DNA of 64,000 bases from Flavobacteriaceae bacterium UBA4166 (GTDB lineage Bacteria > Bacteroidota > Bacteroidia > Flavobacteriales > Flavobacteriaceae): positions 126,129-190,128 of the forward strand of contig DFVG01000030.1 of the NCBI GenBank assembly GCA_002379985.1, given 5' to 3'. The position numbers and the translations under genes were made by a program. The notes under the pieces are model-generated. The model saw only the letters and a list, made by a program, of their open reading frames with translations, ran no database searches and was not told where the DNA came from. This document shows, in pieces, positions 35,567-44,273 of the stretch; position 1 is the first letter of the stretch, and each line of letters starts with the position of its first letter.

Positions 35567-36262
35567 CTATTGCTTAATAACTTTTTTAACCATTCTTTCG
35601 GTACCGGAAAAACACACCACAAAGTAAACGCCGGATGCCTTATCCGAAAATTGAATCTCACTTGTTGGAGCTCCGATGGATTGAACGCGCTGTCCAGAAA
35701 TGGAATAGATGTTCAGCGACTCAATTGTATTCAAAGGATCTTCGATAAGCAACCTTGAACCAGCCGTATCCATAACAAGCTGCACGCCCTCAAAGGTATT
35801 CTCTGCGACGGAAAACGTTTGTTCATTTCGGAAGGTATGTATAAATCCAGGCATGTATTCAATAAAAAGTGTTTCTATGCCAGATACTATAAAGATATCT
35901 CCTCCTAAGGGATCTGGGTGTTCGAATAATAATTGTAAAATTTGCCCTGAAGAGCCTCCTCCAGAACATACATCATTATAGTTGGCAACAGTCAAGCCAA
36001 AGGAGAAAGGTTCAAAGTCGGACTCATACGAGAAATCCCCTTCATATTCCCAGCAGTTTTCGCTTGCTACGAAAGACAGATCCGGACTTATAGTCATCAC
36101 GGGAACATCTTCTCCAAAATAATTATCGGTGTCTCCTAGGTCTATTTCCGTAGCATATAGATACCACGTTTGAAACAATCTTGGATCGGGGTCTTGCGCA
36201 TGAAGCGTTACGGTTCCTCCAAGCAAGGTGCAAAGAGTAAGTAGAAGTAGTCGTTTTTTCAT
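35567..36262 (-). CDS. Small T9SS cargo protein
   Basis: A 231-residue secreted protein. A signal peptide (LLGGTVTLHAQ) is followed by a beta-rich domain of about 130 residues (a lipocalin-like WYLYATEID start is possible but not certain) with a Cys-Gly/Ser-rich loop. The C-terminal 75 residues form a T9SS type A sorting domain (NIYSISGQRV, then GVYFVVC and MVKKVIK). It is exported across the outer membrane by the type IX system; its function is unknown. Confidence 0.85.
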   Translation of the reverse strand: MKKRLLLLTLCTLLGGTVTLHAQDPDPRLFQTWYLYATEIDLGDTDNYFGEDVPVMTISPDLSFVASENCWEYEGDFSYESDFEPFSFGLTVANYNDVCSGGGSSGQILQLLFEHPDPLGGDIFIVSGIETLFIEYMPGFIHTFRNEQTFSVAENTFEGVQLVMDTAGSRLLIEDPLNTIESLNIYSISGQRVQSIGAPTSEIQFSDKASGVYFVVCFSGTERMVKKVIKQ

Positions 36263-36326
36263 ACAACAGAGCGTTAGACTATAAAGTTAGTCAATTTATG
36301 CTTGCCGTAACTTCTTCTCTTTAAGC

Positions 36327-37709
36327 TTATGCGTTTTTCAGTGTCTTTCTTACCTCCCTGTTTAAAAAATAGCCCGTAACTATGGTAGAAAGCACATCGG
36401 CGATCGGAAAAGAGATCCAAACCCCCCAAACCCCATAAAATTCAGGGAGAATTAAAATTAATGGAATCAAGAAAAATCCTTGTTTGGTCAAAGACAATAA
36501 TAAGGCTGGCACGGCTTTCCCGATCGCTTGAAAATACGAAGACCCAATTAGCTGAACCGCGATCACCGGGGTGGCTGCAAATACCCAGCGGAGGGCTTCC
36601 GGGGTGCGCTCCAGTAGCGTTTGATTATTAGCAAGGGTTGCGGCATCCAAACCGGTTTGATTGCTAATAAAAATAGAAACGATTGGTTCCGGAAAGATCA
36701 TGATCACCGCAAAGATCAACAAGGCCAAAATAGTGCTGTATAAAATTGAAGTGTTGATCGATTCGCGAACACGCTGAAATTGTTGCGCTCCATAATTATA
36801 TCCGGCAATGGGTAAAAACCCTTGATTAACACCTATCACAGGGAAAAGGGCGAACATGAGCATTCTGCTAATGATTCCGTAGGAAGCCACATCAAGGGCA
36901 TCTCCCGTTGCGATCAAGACGTTATTGATGAGCACGGTAAATACGCTAATGGTGGCCTGACGTGCTAAGGTCACTGCACTGAGGCTGCTGATCTCATTGA
37001 CCAGTTTCCGTTTCAATCGAAGCGCATGAAATGTGAGTCGGAGTTCACTTTTGAACAGAAAAAACCATAAGATGAATCCGAAACAGATTGCATAGCTCCA
37101 AAAGGTTGCCCAGGCAGCACCTTCCATACCCATATCGAACACTTTGATAAGCACCCAATCCATGAAGATGTTTCCGATGGCGGGTAACATCATGGCATAC
37201 ATGGCAAATTTCGGTTTTCCTTCTGCCCTAATGACGTTGTTCCCCATCATACAAAGGGCGAGCATTACAATTCCGTAGAGAACAATACGATAATAGGTAA
37301 GCGCCAGATCTTGGAAGGACTCATCGGCTCCGAAGAATTGGATCAATTGATTCTGAAAGATCAACCCGATAATCGCCAATAATCCTGAACTCAGTAGTGT
37401 GAGCGTAATTTGGTTTCCGAAGACCTGCAAGGCTTTAGAGTCATTTTCGGCACCCAAAGCTCTTGAAAGCACGGAACTTCCGCCAATTCCGATGGAAAGT
37501 CCGATAGCCCCAATAAAGAATGTCACGGGAATAACAACCGTGATGGCAGAAATTGCCAAGGGACCGATCCATCTTCCTACGAAAATGGTATCTACGATCA
37601 TATTGAGCGACATGACCAAGATACCGATCGAAGCCGGTACTGCTTGTTGCAGAAGGAGTGAACTGATGGATTTGGTGCCGAGTTCGGCAGATCTTCTCCC
37701 GTTCCCCAT
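36327..37709 (-). CDS. MATE-family efflux transporter
   Basis: A 460-residue transporter with twelve predicted membrane helices in two related halves. The start region (LLQQAVPASIGILVMSLNMIVDTIFVGRWIG) and the SVLSRALGA motif are typical of MATE proteins, which exchange drugs or metabolites for Na+ or H+. Its ATG overlaps the hemH stop in TAATG, so both are translated from one transcript. A role linked to heme or porphyrin export is possible but only suggested by this coupling. Confidence 0.92.
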   Translation of the reverse strand: MGNGRRSAELGTKSISSLLLQQAVPASIGILVMSLNMIVDTIFVGRWIGPLAISAITVVIPVTFFIGAIGLSIGIGGSSVLSRALGAENDSKALQVFGNQITLTLLSSGLLAIIGLIFQNQLIQFFGADESFQDLALTYYRIVLYGIVMLALCMMGNNVIRAEGKPKFAMYAMMLPAIGNIFMDWVLIKVFDMGMEGAAWATFWSYAICFGFILWFFLFKSELRLTFHALRLKRKLVNEISSLSAVTLARQATISVFTVLINNVLIATGDALDVASYGIISRMLMFALFPVIGVNQGFLPIAGYNYGAQQFQRVRESINTSILYSTILALLIFAVIMIFPEPIVSIFISNQTGLDAATLANNQTLLERTPEALRWVFAATPVIAVQLIGSSYFQAIGKAVPALLLSLTKQGFFLIPLILILPEFYGVWGVWISFPIADVLSTIVTGYFLNREVRKTLKNA

Positions 37710-38746
37710 TAAGCGATCGCATTTTTAGTGTTCACAATGCGCCATTCTTCAATCCAGTTTACTAGAATTTGAGCAAAATCATCACGATCATTTAAGCAGG
37801 GAATCGTGGTAAAGTCTTCCCCACCCACTTCATGAAAAATCTCTTCCCCTTCCATGGCTATTTCTTCAAGGGTTTCCAGACAATCACTAACGAAAGCAGG
37901 TGTTACGACCGCCAATTTTTTGATGCCTGCTTTCCCCAAGCGTTCGATGGTGCGATCTGTGTACGGCTGTAGCCAAGGATCGAACCCTAAGCGGGATTGA
38001 AAGGAGGTAGAAAAGTTGTTTTCTTTCAGCTGAAGGGCTTCCGCGACCAAACGCGTGGTTTCATAACACTGATGTCGATAACAGAACCGGTGTGCTTTGG
38101 AAGGAGTGACACAACAACTTCCATTGATCTGGCAATGCCCATTGGTAATATCGCTTTTACGAATGTGTCGTTCGGGTACGCCGTGATAGCTAAACAACAG
38201 ATGGTCATAATCGAAATTGGCGATCCCTTCGGCAATGCTTTTAGACAACACTTCAATATAATCTTTGCGATGATAAAAGGCAGGTAAGGAACTAACGGCA
38301 AGCTGCGGAAAGTGTGCTTTTTGTAATTCAGCCACCTTCACGTCTATGGTCTCGGTTGTTGCCATCGCAAATTGAGGATATAAAGGGATGGTAAGCATTT
38401 CTGTAACCCCTTGATCCACGAGTTCTTGCATTCCTTTTTTTAGGGTCATGCTTCCGTAACGCATGGCAAGAGCAACGGGAATATTGAGTTGTTCTTGAAC
38501 TTTCTTCTGAAGACGTTCAGAAATAACGATTAAAGGAGATCCTTCTTCCCACCAGATCTTTTGATAGGCTTCGGCCGATTTCTTAGGCCGTGTATTCAAA
38601 ATAATGCCGCGAACAATTAAGATGCGTGCCCAACGCGGCACATCAATCACACGGGGGTCCATTAAAAATTCATCGAGGTACTTTTTTACATCCTTGGGAT
38701 CGGTGCTATCTGGCGACCCTAAATTGACAAGAAGTACTCCTTTCAT
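37709..38746 (-). CDS. hemH: Ferrochelatase HemH
   Basis: A 345-residue enzyme that inserts Fe(II) into protoporphyrin IX to make protoheme. The N-terminal GVLLVNLGSPDST and the catalytic His in FSYHGVPERH are visible, with the acidic EIAMEG helix near the C-terminus. An internal segment carries five cysteines (205, 211, 212, 222, 227), which suggests [2Fe-2S] cluster ligands placed inside the chain, as known for some bacterial ferrochelatases. It lies next to an AraC regulator and the divergent heme operon. Confidence 0.95.
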   Translation of the reverse strand: MKGVLLVNLGSPDSTDPKDVKKYLDEFLMDPRVIDVPRWARILIVRGIILNTRPKKSAEAYQKIWWEEGSPLIVISERLQKKVQEQLNIPVALAMRYGSMTLKKGMQELVDQGVTEMLTIPLYPQFAMATTETIDVKVAELQKAHFPQLAVSSLPAFYHRKDYIEVLSKSIAEGIANFDYDHLLFSYHGVPERHIRKSDITNGHCQINGSCCVTPSKAHRFCYRHQCYETTRLVAEALQLKENNFSTSFQSRLGFDPWLQPYTDRTIERLGKAGIKKLAVVTPAFVSDCLETLEEIAMEGEEIFHEVGGEDFTTIPCLNDRDDFAQILVNWIEEWRIVNTKNAIA

Positions 38747-38834
38747 AGTGTGATTTTAGTGCAAAAATACGCTTAATCCGCACAACGGTCAAACATTCAG
38801 AAACTGAAAAAGTTAATGCAGATATTCGGTTTCT

Positions 38835-39731
38835 CTATGAGGTAATACTCATCACGAACTTCTTTGGGGTCGTCCCGAACTTCTTTTTGAACGCCGCGAT
38901 AAAATGACTGGCGGTGCTGTACCCAACTTTCAATCCAACATCGCCCACGGCATAATTTCCGGTTGCAAGCATGTTGCGGGCTACCTCCATTTTATAATCA
39001 AACAAAAAACTGAATACCGAGTCGCCATATACCTGTTTGAACCCTTCCTTTAATTTATTGATAGAAAGTTCAATTTCATCTGCAAGCTCTTGTAGGGTAG
39101 GCGGCTCTGCCATCCGTTGAATGATGATCTCTTTGGCCTTCTTCAGTTTGGTTAAGTTGGCCTCGTCTGCCAAAAAGGGGCATTGTTCTATATCCACATG
39201 TGCCGGTCGGTGAAAATACAAGCTCATCAACTCATAAATTTTTGCTTTTATGTAGAGTGATTGTACGGAATCATGCAAGCGCGTATTGATCAATTGATTG
39301 AGTACAATGGTCATAGAAGGAGTTATGGGCGCGTCTTTATAGTATTTTCGTTCCCTATTTTCTTCGTTGAGGAATGAAATGTAGTTTGCTTCGGAAGAAA
39401 AGAATTCATGGAATTTCTTGATCGGTAAGATTACTGAAATAATCCATGATTGTGCCGGGAGCGCCAAATGTAATGGCAGGTCCCTTTGTGGGTTGTACAA
39501 TAGTAAAGAATGATCTTCACCTATTGGAAATTGATAGTTCCCTTCATTAAATACAAACTGCGCCGTTCCTTTCAAACAGAAATGAAATTGTATCATGTTG
39601 GAAGCGATAGCCCTCTTGAACCATTGGAGTTTCTCACTGTCATTGCTAAATTTCAATACAGAAAAACCCTCCGGAGTGACCCATTCCGAAGACAAACCTC
39701 CAGCGTTATTTTTTTCAATTTCTGAATTCAT
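38835..39731 (-). CDS. AraC-family transcriptional regulator
   Basis: A 298-residue regulator. The C-terminal 100 residues hold the two helix-turn-helix motifs of AraC proteins (TLQELADEIELSINKLKEGF, then VGLKVGYSTASHFIAAFKKKFG-type second motif). The N-terminal part is beta-rich, a possible effector domain. It is transcribed away from hemA and lies between it and hemH, a position that suggests control of the heme genes. Effector and sites are not visible. Confidence 0.9.
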   Translation of the reverse strand: MNSEIEKNNAGGLSSEWVTPEGFSVLKFSNDSEKLQWFKRAIASNMIQFHFCLKGTAQFVFNEGNYQFPIGEDHSLLLYNPQRDLPLHLALPAQSWIISVILPIKKFHEFFSSEANYISFLNEENRERKYYKDAPITPSMTIVLNQLINTRLHDSVQSLYIKAKIYELMSLYFHRPAHVDIEQCPFLADEANLTKLKKAKEIIIQRMAEPPTLQELADEIELSINKLKEGFKQVYGDSVFSFLFDYKMEVARNMLATGNYAVGDVGLKVGYSTASHFIAAFKKKFGTTPKKFVMSITS

Positions 39732-39828
39732 AATTGCTTCTTGTTATTTAGAATTAATCTAAACTGCTCCTTCCATTAACGTTTATAAGCGCCCTAAATT
39801 AAGTGTTTCCCAAAGAAATCAGCACATT

Positions 39829-39860
39829 TTGACATTTTTTAACGCCTGTCGTTACATTTG
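39829..39860 (+). promoter_or_regulatory. Candidate promoter of the heme operon
   Basis: TTG (39829-39831) and TACATTTG (39853-39860) fit the Bacteroidota -33/-7 consensus TTG and TAnnTTTG with a 21-bp spacer. It lies 54 bp upstream of the hemA start, in the divergent gap shared with the AraC gene. A second TACTTTTG at 39897-39904 is closer but would leave almost no leader. Confidence 0.5.
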
Positions 39861-39914
39861 ATACGCTTAGCGTTATTTTTTTTCAAACAGAGCCTATACT
39901 TTTGCAGCATCTCT

Positions 39915-41186
39915 ATGAAAAATAACGGAGCCGATACTTTTTCTACTACCCCTTCCCAATTTTATGCCATTGGGCTTAATTACAAGAAAGCCGATGAACG
40001 CGTGCGTGGGTATTTCAGTATTTCAGAGACAGCGCAACGTCAGTTATTGGAGGATGCAAAAAAAGAAGGGATTCGCTCTTTGATCGTTATTTCCACGTGC
40101 AATCGAACCGAACTGTATGGTTTTGCAAAAAGTTCTTCGCAGTTAATTCAACTTCTTTGTAGTCACACCCACGGTACTGTTGAAGACTTTGAAAAAGTTG
40201 CGTACGTTCGGAAAAATGAAGAGGCCGTCTCCCATATGTTTCAGGTGGGCACCGGTCTTGACAGTCAGATTCTCGGTGATTTTGAGATTATCAGTCAGTT
40301 GCGAAATAGTTTCAAACGTTCCAAAAGCCTCGGCTTGCTCAACGCATACATGGAACGGCTGGCGAATGCCGTCATTCAGGCCAGCAAACGCATTAAGAAT
40401 GAAACGGATATTTCTTCCGGAGCTACCTCTGTGAGTTTCGCAGCGGTGCAATACATCATGGCACGTGTTCCTTATGTTTCAGAAAAAAATATCGTTCTTT
40501 TTGGACTCGGAAAAATTGGCCGAAATACCTGTGAAAACCTTCTAAAGCACACTAAGAACGATCATATATCATTGATCAATCGCACCAAAGTAAAAGCGGA
40601 AGAACTTGCCGTAAAATACAATGTGGTGGTTAAGGATTACGCAGATATTCAAACGGAAATAGCGCAAGCTGATGTACTGATTGTAGCTACCGGCGCACCC
40701 CACCCTACGATCAATAAAGAACTGTTATTCCTCAAAAAACCTATTCTTATCTTAGATCTTTCGATTCCTCGGAATGTCGATCAAAATGTCGCTGAAAACC
40801 CCTTGGTAAGCCTGGTATCACTAGATGAGTTGTCAAAGGTTACCCACGATACTTTGGCCCAGCGAGAAGCACAAGTTCCGAGGGCAGAAGAGATCATTGA
40901 TGAGGTGAAAACAGAATTTCTCACTTGGGTCAAAAACCGAAGTTTTGCTCCTACCATCAAAGCCTTGAAGTCGAAATTAGGCGAAATAAAGGCGGGAGAA
41001 ATTGACAATCAACGACGAAAACGCAGTGATTTCAATGAACAGCAAGCAGAAATACTTTCAGATCGGTTAATTCATAAAATCACAACGCAATTTGCCAATC
41101 ATTTAAAAGATGATTCGGTGGCTACCTCAGAAAGCATTGCCTTCATTCAACGAGTGTTTCAAATTGATGCTGAAACCTATGAGTAA
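39915..41186 (+). CDS. hemA: Glutamyl-tRNA reductase HemA
   Basis: A 423-residue enzyme that reduces glutamyl-tRNA to glutamate-1-semialdehyde, the first step of the C5 heme pathway. The ATG at 39915 gives the normal N-terminus; the frame opens 19 codons earlier. The catalytic cysteine is Cys62 in ISTCNRTELYG. The NADPH-binding domain shows VLFGLGKIGRNT, and a C-terminal dimerisation helix follows. It is the first gene of the operon and overlaps hemC by 8 bp. Confidence 0.96.
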   Translation: MKNNGADTFSTTPSQFYAIGLNYKKADERVRGYFSISETAQRQLLEDAKKEGIRSLIVISTCNRTELYGFAKSSSQLIQLLCSHTHGTVEDFEKVAYVRKNEEAVSHMFQVGTGLDSQILGDFEIISQLRNSFKRSKSLGLLNAYMERLANAVIQASKRIKNETDISSGATSVSFAAVQYIMARVPYVSEKNIVLFGLGKIGRNTCENLLKHTKNDHISLINRTKVKAEELAVKYNVVVKDYADIQTEIAQADVLIVATGAPHPTINKELLFLKKPILILDLSIPRNVDQNVAENPLVSLVSLDELSKVTHDTLAQREAQVPRAEEIIDEVKTEFLTWVKNRSFAPTIKALKSKLGEIKAGEIDNQRRKRSDFNEQQAEILSDRLIHKITTQFANHLKDDSVATSESIAFIQRVFQIDAETYE

Positions 41187-42087
41187 AACACTTCGATTAG
41201 GAACCCGAGATAGTGAGTTAGCACTTTGGCAAGCGACAACAGTTCAAAAACAACTAGCGGCAAACGGACACAAAGTTGAATTGGTGCCTGTGAAATCATC
41301 AGGCGACTTGAATCTCGATCAGCCACTCTACGAAATGGGCATAACCGGGATTTTCACTAAGACCTTGGACATTGCATTGCTCAAGGGACAAATTGATTTG
41401 GCAGTACATAGCATGAAAGACGTTCCTACCCAATTGCCAGAGGGAATTCAAGAAATGGCCGTTTTGAAAAGAGCTTCAAGCACCGATATTTTAGTAGTAA
41501 AAGACACCCTCGAATACAAAAACACTTGCACGATCGCTACCGGTAGTTTACGAAGAAAAGCCCAATGGCTCCATCGCTATCCCCACCACAACGTGGTGGG
41601 TTTACGTGGAAACGTAAACACGAGATTGCAAAAGCTCGCGGATAGCGATTGGAGCGGAGCTATTTTCGCAAAAGCGGGACTAGAACGTATTGATCTGCTC
41701 CCCACCAAATATGAAACATTGTCTTGGATGATCCCTGCCCCGGCACAAGGCGCCATGTTGGTTGTAGGTCGAAAAAAGGACAAACAGGCTAAAGAGGCCG
41801 CTCATCTATTGAATCATACTCCCTCACGATTATGTACGCAAGTGGAACGTACGTTTCTTCGGAAGTTGGAAGGCGGATGTACCGCACCTATTGGCGCCCT
41901 GGCAACTATTGAAAAAGATCAAATTCATTTCAAAGGGGCTTTGTTTTCTTTAGATGGCGCCACTAAAATCGCGGTAGAACGCTCCACTCCAATCGCCAAG
42001 ACCGAAGGGTTTGCGGAACAATGTGCAGAAGAAATCCTTGAAAATGGTGGCACAGCACTGATGTCTTATATCAAATCGCAGTTGTGA
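41179..42087 (+). CDS. hemC: Hydroxymethylbilane synthase HemC
   Basis: A 302-residue enzyme that links four porphobilinogen units into hydroxymethylbilane. The ATG at 41179 directly precedes TLRLGTRDSELALWQ, the family start. The dipyrromethane cofactor Cys is Cys234 in LEGGCTAPIGA, and the AVHSMKDVPT motif holds the catalytic Asp. The gene overlaps hemA by 8 bp and hemD by 4 bp. Confidence 0.97.
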   Translation: MSKTLRLGTRDSELALWQATTVQKQLAANGHKVELVPVKSSGDLNLDQPLYEMGITGIFTKTLDIALLKGQIDLAVHSMKDVPTQLPEGIQEMAVLKRASSTDILVVKDTLEYKNTCTIATGSLRRKAQWLHRYPHHNVVGLRGNVNTRLQKLADSDWSGAIFAKAGLERIDLLPTKYETLSWMIPAPAQGAMLVVGRKKDKQAKEAAHLLNHTPSRLCTQVERTFLRKLEGGCTAPIGALATIEKDQIHFKGALFSLDGATKIAVERSTPIAKTEGFAEQCAEEILENGGTALMSYIKSQL

Positions 42088-42758
42088 AAACTCTCCTCTC
42101 CACAAAAAAACTGCCTCTGGCGCAGAAAGAGCTGTGTTTAAACGCGGGTATTTCGTTGGTAGAATATGATGCCATTTCTATTGAATTTTTGCCCTTTTCT
42201 ACTCCAAAATCCATTGAAAATGCCATTTTTACGAGTAAAAACGGTGTTTTATCCGTTTTTTCTGCCAAAAACATCAATCCGCCCAACATCAAAAATTGCT
42301 ATTGTGTGGGACAACAAACCGCAGAACTTTTGGAAAAAAAAGGTCAGAAAGTGCTGGAAATTGGAGGAAATGCTTCCGATTTAGGTCAAATTTTAATAAA
42401 AAAACACCAAAACCGCTCCTTCCACTATTTTTGTAGTGAACAACGCCGAGAGGAGCTTCCAAGTCTTTTAAAGTCTGCACAAATCTCATGTCAAGAGATT
42501 GTTTCCTACCGAACCGTCTTGAAACCCAGAAAATTTGAACGTCAATTTGATGTGGTTGCATTTTTTAGTCCGACGGGCGTTAGAAGTTTTACTACATACA
42601 ATACACTAGTAGATGCGACTGCTTGCTGTATTGGACCCACAACCGCTTCCGAAGCACAAAAGCACACCGATACTATCGTGATTGCAAACACACCCTCTAT
42701 CGCAAGCACCTTAACACAAGCCATTAAACTCATAACTCATGACAGAACCAACCAATAA
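42084..42758 (+). CDS. hemD: Uroporphyrinogen-III synthase HemD
   Basis: A 224-residue two-domain protein that closes and rearranges hydroxymethylbilane to uroporphyrinogen III. The family is poorly conserved; identification rests on the position between hemC and hemE, length, and signatures such as AIFTSKNGV and the C-terminal FFSPTGVRSF and IGPTTASEA. Translation starts with GTG at 42084, overlapping the hemC stop by 4 bp; the end overlaps hemE by 20 bp. Confidence 0.92.
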   Translation: MKTLLSTKKLPLAQKELCLNAGISLVEYDAISIEFLPFSTPKSIENAIFTSKNGVLSVFSAKNINPPNIKNCYCVGQQTAELLEKKGQKVLEIGGNASDLGQILIKKHQNRSFHYFCSEQRREELPSLLKSAQISCQEIVSYRTVLKPRKFERQFDVVAFFSPTGVRSFTTYNTLVDATACCIGPTTASEAQKHTDTIVIANTPSIASTLTQAIKLITHDRTNQ

Positions 42759-43776
42759 TCTATTCCTTAAAGCCTTACGAGGCGAATCGGTTTCCAGACC
42801 TCCTGTTTGGATGATGCGTCAGGCAGGACGCTATCTTCCTGAGTTTATGGAGATCAAAAAGAAATATGATTTCTTTACACGATGTCGTACCCCCGAATTA
42901 GCCAGTGAAATAACCGTACAGCCCATTCGACGATATGGAATGGACGCCGCAATCTTGTTTAGTGATATTCTTGTGGTGCCTCAGGCAATGAATATTGAAG
43001 TGGAAATGAAAACCGGAGTGGGACCTTGGTTACCCAACCCCATCAGAAATGCCAATGATCTTGAGAACGTAATTGTTCCTGATATCAATGAAACACTAGG
43101 GTATGTGATGGATGCCATTAGCATGACCAAAGAAAAGTTGAATAATGAGATCCCATTGATCGGTTTTGCCGGCAGTCCCTGGACCTTGCTCTGCTATTGC
43201 GTACAAGGCCAGGGAAGCAAGAATTTCGACAAAGCCAAAGAATTGTGCTTTACGCAACCCGAAGTCGCACATGCGTTGCTTCAAAAAATTACCGATACAA
43301 CCATTCTGTATCTGAAGGAAAAGGTGAAAGCCGGGGTCAACGCGGTACAACTTTTCGACAGTTGGGGGGGAATGCTTTCCCCAACCGACTATCAAACGTT
43401 TAGTTGGCAATACATGCAGCAGATTATTGATGCATTAAAAGATGACACCTACGTGATTGCCTTCGGAAAAGGATGCTGGTTCGCCTTAGACACTATGGCT
43501 AGCAGCGGCGCTGCTGCATTAGGAGTAGATTGGACTTGTGCTCCTGAAACAGCGCGCAAACTAACGGGTGGGAACATTACCCTACAAGGAAATTTTGATC
43601 CCACGCGATTGTTTAGTCCGCCTCGTGAGATCAAGAAAATGGTTACTGAAATGATTGATGCTTTCGGAAAAGATCGCTACATCGTCAATTTAGGGCATGG
43701 AATATTACCCAACATCCCAATCGAAAATGCCGGTGCTTTTGTGGAAGCAGTTAAAAATTATACCGTTGCAACGTGA
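42739..43776 (+). CDS. hemE: Uroporphyrinogen decarboxylase HemE
   Basis: A 345-residue cytosolic enzyme that removes four carboxyl groups from uroporphyrinogen III to give coproporphyrinogen III. The N-terminal RPPVWMMRQAGRYLPE motif with catalytic Arg residues and the FSDILVVPQAM segment are present, as is the C-terminal NLGHGILPN. The start overlaps hemD by 20 bp and the stop overlaps the next gene by 4 bp. Confidence 0.97.
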   Translation: MTEPTNNLFLKALRGESVSRPPVWMMRQAGRYLPEFMEIKKKYDFFTRCRTPELASEITVQPIRRYGMDAAILFSDILVVPQAMNIEVEMKTGVGPWLPNPIRNANDLENVIVPDINETLGYVMDAISMTKEKLNNEIPLIGFAGSPWTLLCYCVQGQGSKNFDKAKELCFTQPEVAHALLQKITDTTILYLKEKVKAGVNAVQLFDSWGGMLSPTDYQTFSWQYMQQIIDALKDDTYVIAFGKGCWFALDTMASSGAAALGVDWTCAPETARKLTGGNITLQGNFDPTRLFSPPREIKKMVTEMIDAFGKDRYIVNLGHGILPNIPIENAGAFVEAVKNYTVAT

Positions 43777-44261
43777 ACCTTATCCGCAGAATAGGACAGT
43801 TAAATGTTTCACAGCTCTTCTCTTTCGCAGGATTGTTTTTGAAACACCCGATGTATTTGGTTCCAACCCTGCGCGCCACAAAACGAACGATGACCCTCTG
43901 TAATGACCTTTTTAAGAACGATCATCATCGTTCCAACCGGGCAAATGCATTTCGGCACGCGCTCTGGAACATCGTTATCGCTCAAAATTGTTTCAAAAGG
44001 AACAAAAACAAGGAAAAAAGCCTCATTTTTACACAGAAATTCACCAATTTATACGAAAAAGTAACACAAAACAAAGCTTTAGAGGAAGCCATGGACCTTC
44101 ACAACAACGAAATGGGACTTCGGTATTTTTCCGAAGAAAAAGAGAAAAAAGTAGTCGATTGGATAGATTTTCTGCTAAAAACGATGAAAAACGCTCAAAA
44201 AGTAGAAGAAATTGGTGAAATTCAAAAACTTCCAGAAAACTTGGTTTTTCTTGAAGAATAA
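43773..44261 (+). CDS. DUF6973-like protein in the heme operon
   Basis: A 162-residue protein starting with GTG at 43773, overlapping the hemE stop by 4 bp. Two motifs stand out: NAFRHALWN (Asn58 to Asn66, with Arg61 and His62) and MDLHNNEMG (Asp108, His110, Asn111, Asn112). Such paired motifs are known in the uncharacterised DUF6973 family; the pattern of conserved polar residues hints at a small hydrolase or binding fold, which I cannot prove. It lies within the operon, so its product is made with the heme enzymes. Confidence 0.75.
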   Translation: MNLIRRIGQLNVSQLFSFAGLFLKHPMYLVPTLRATKRTMTLCNDLFKNDHHRSNRANAFRHALWNIVIAQNCFKRNKNKEKSLIFTQKFTNLYEKVTQNKALEEAMDLHNNEMGLRYFSEEKEKKVVDWIDFLLKTMKNAQKVEEIGEIQKLPENLVFLEE

Positions 44262-44273
44262 ACTACAAAACAA

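Noticed and set aside
35431..35661. Frame overlapping the end of the T9SS cargo gene
   Set aside because: It is in another frame over the sorting domain and an apparent terminator, with no protein features.
39897..39904. TACTTTTG as the main hemA promoter
   Set aside because: It would place the transcript start within a few bases of the ATG; the TTG/TACATTTG pair further upstream is a better fit.
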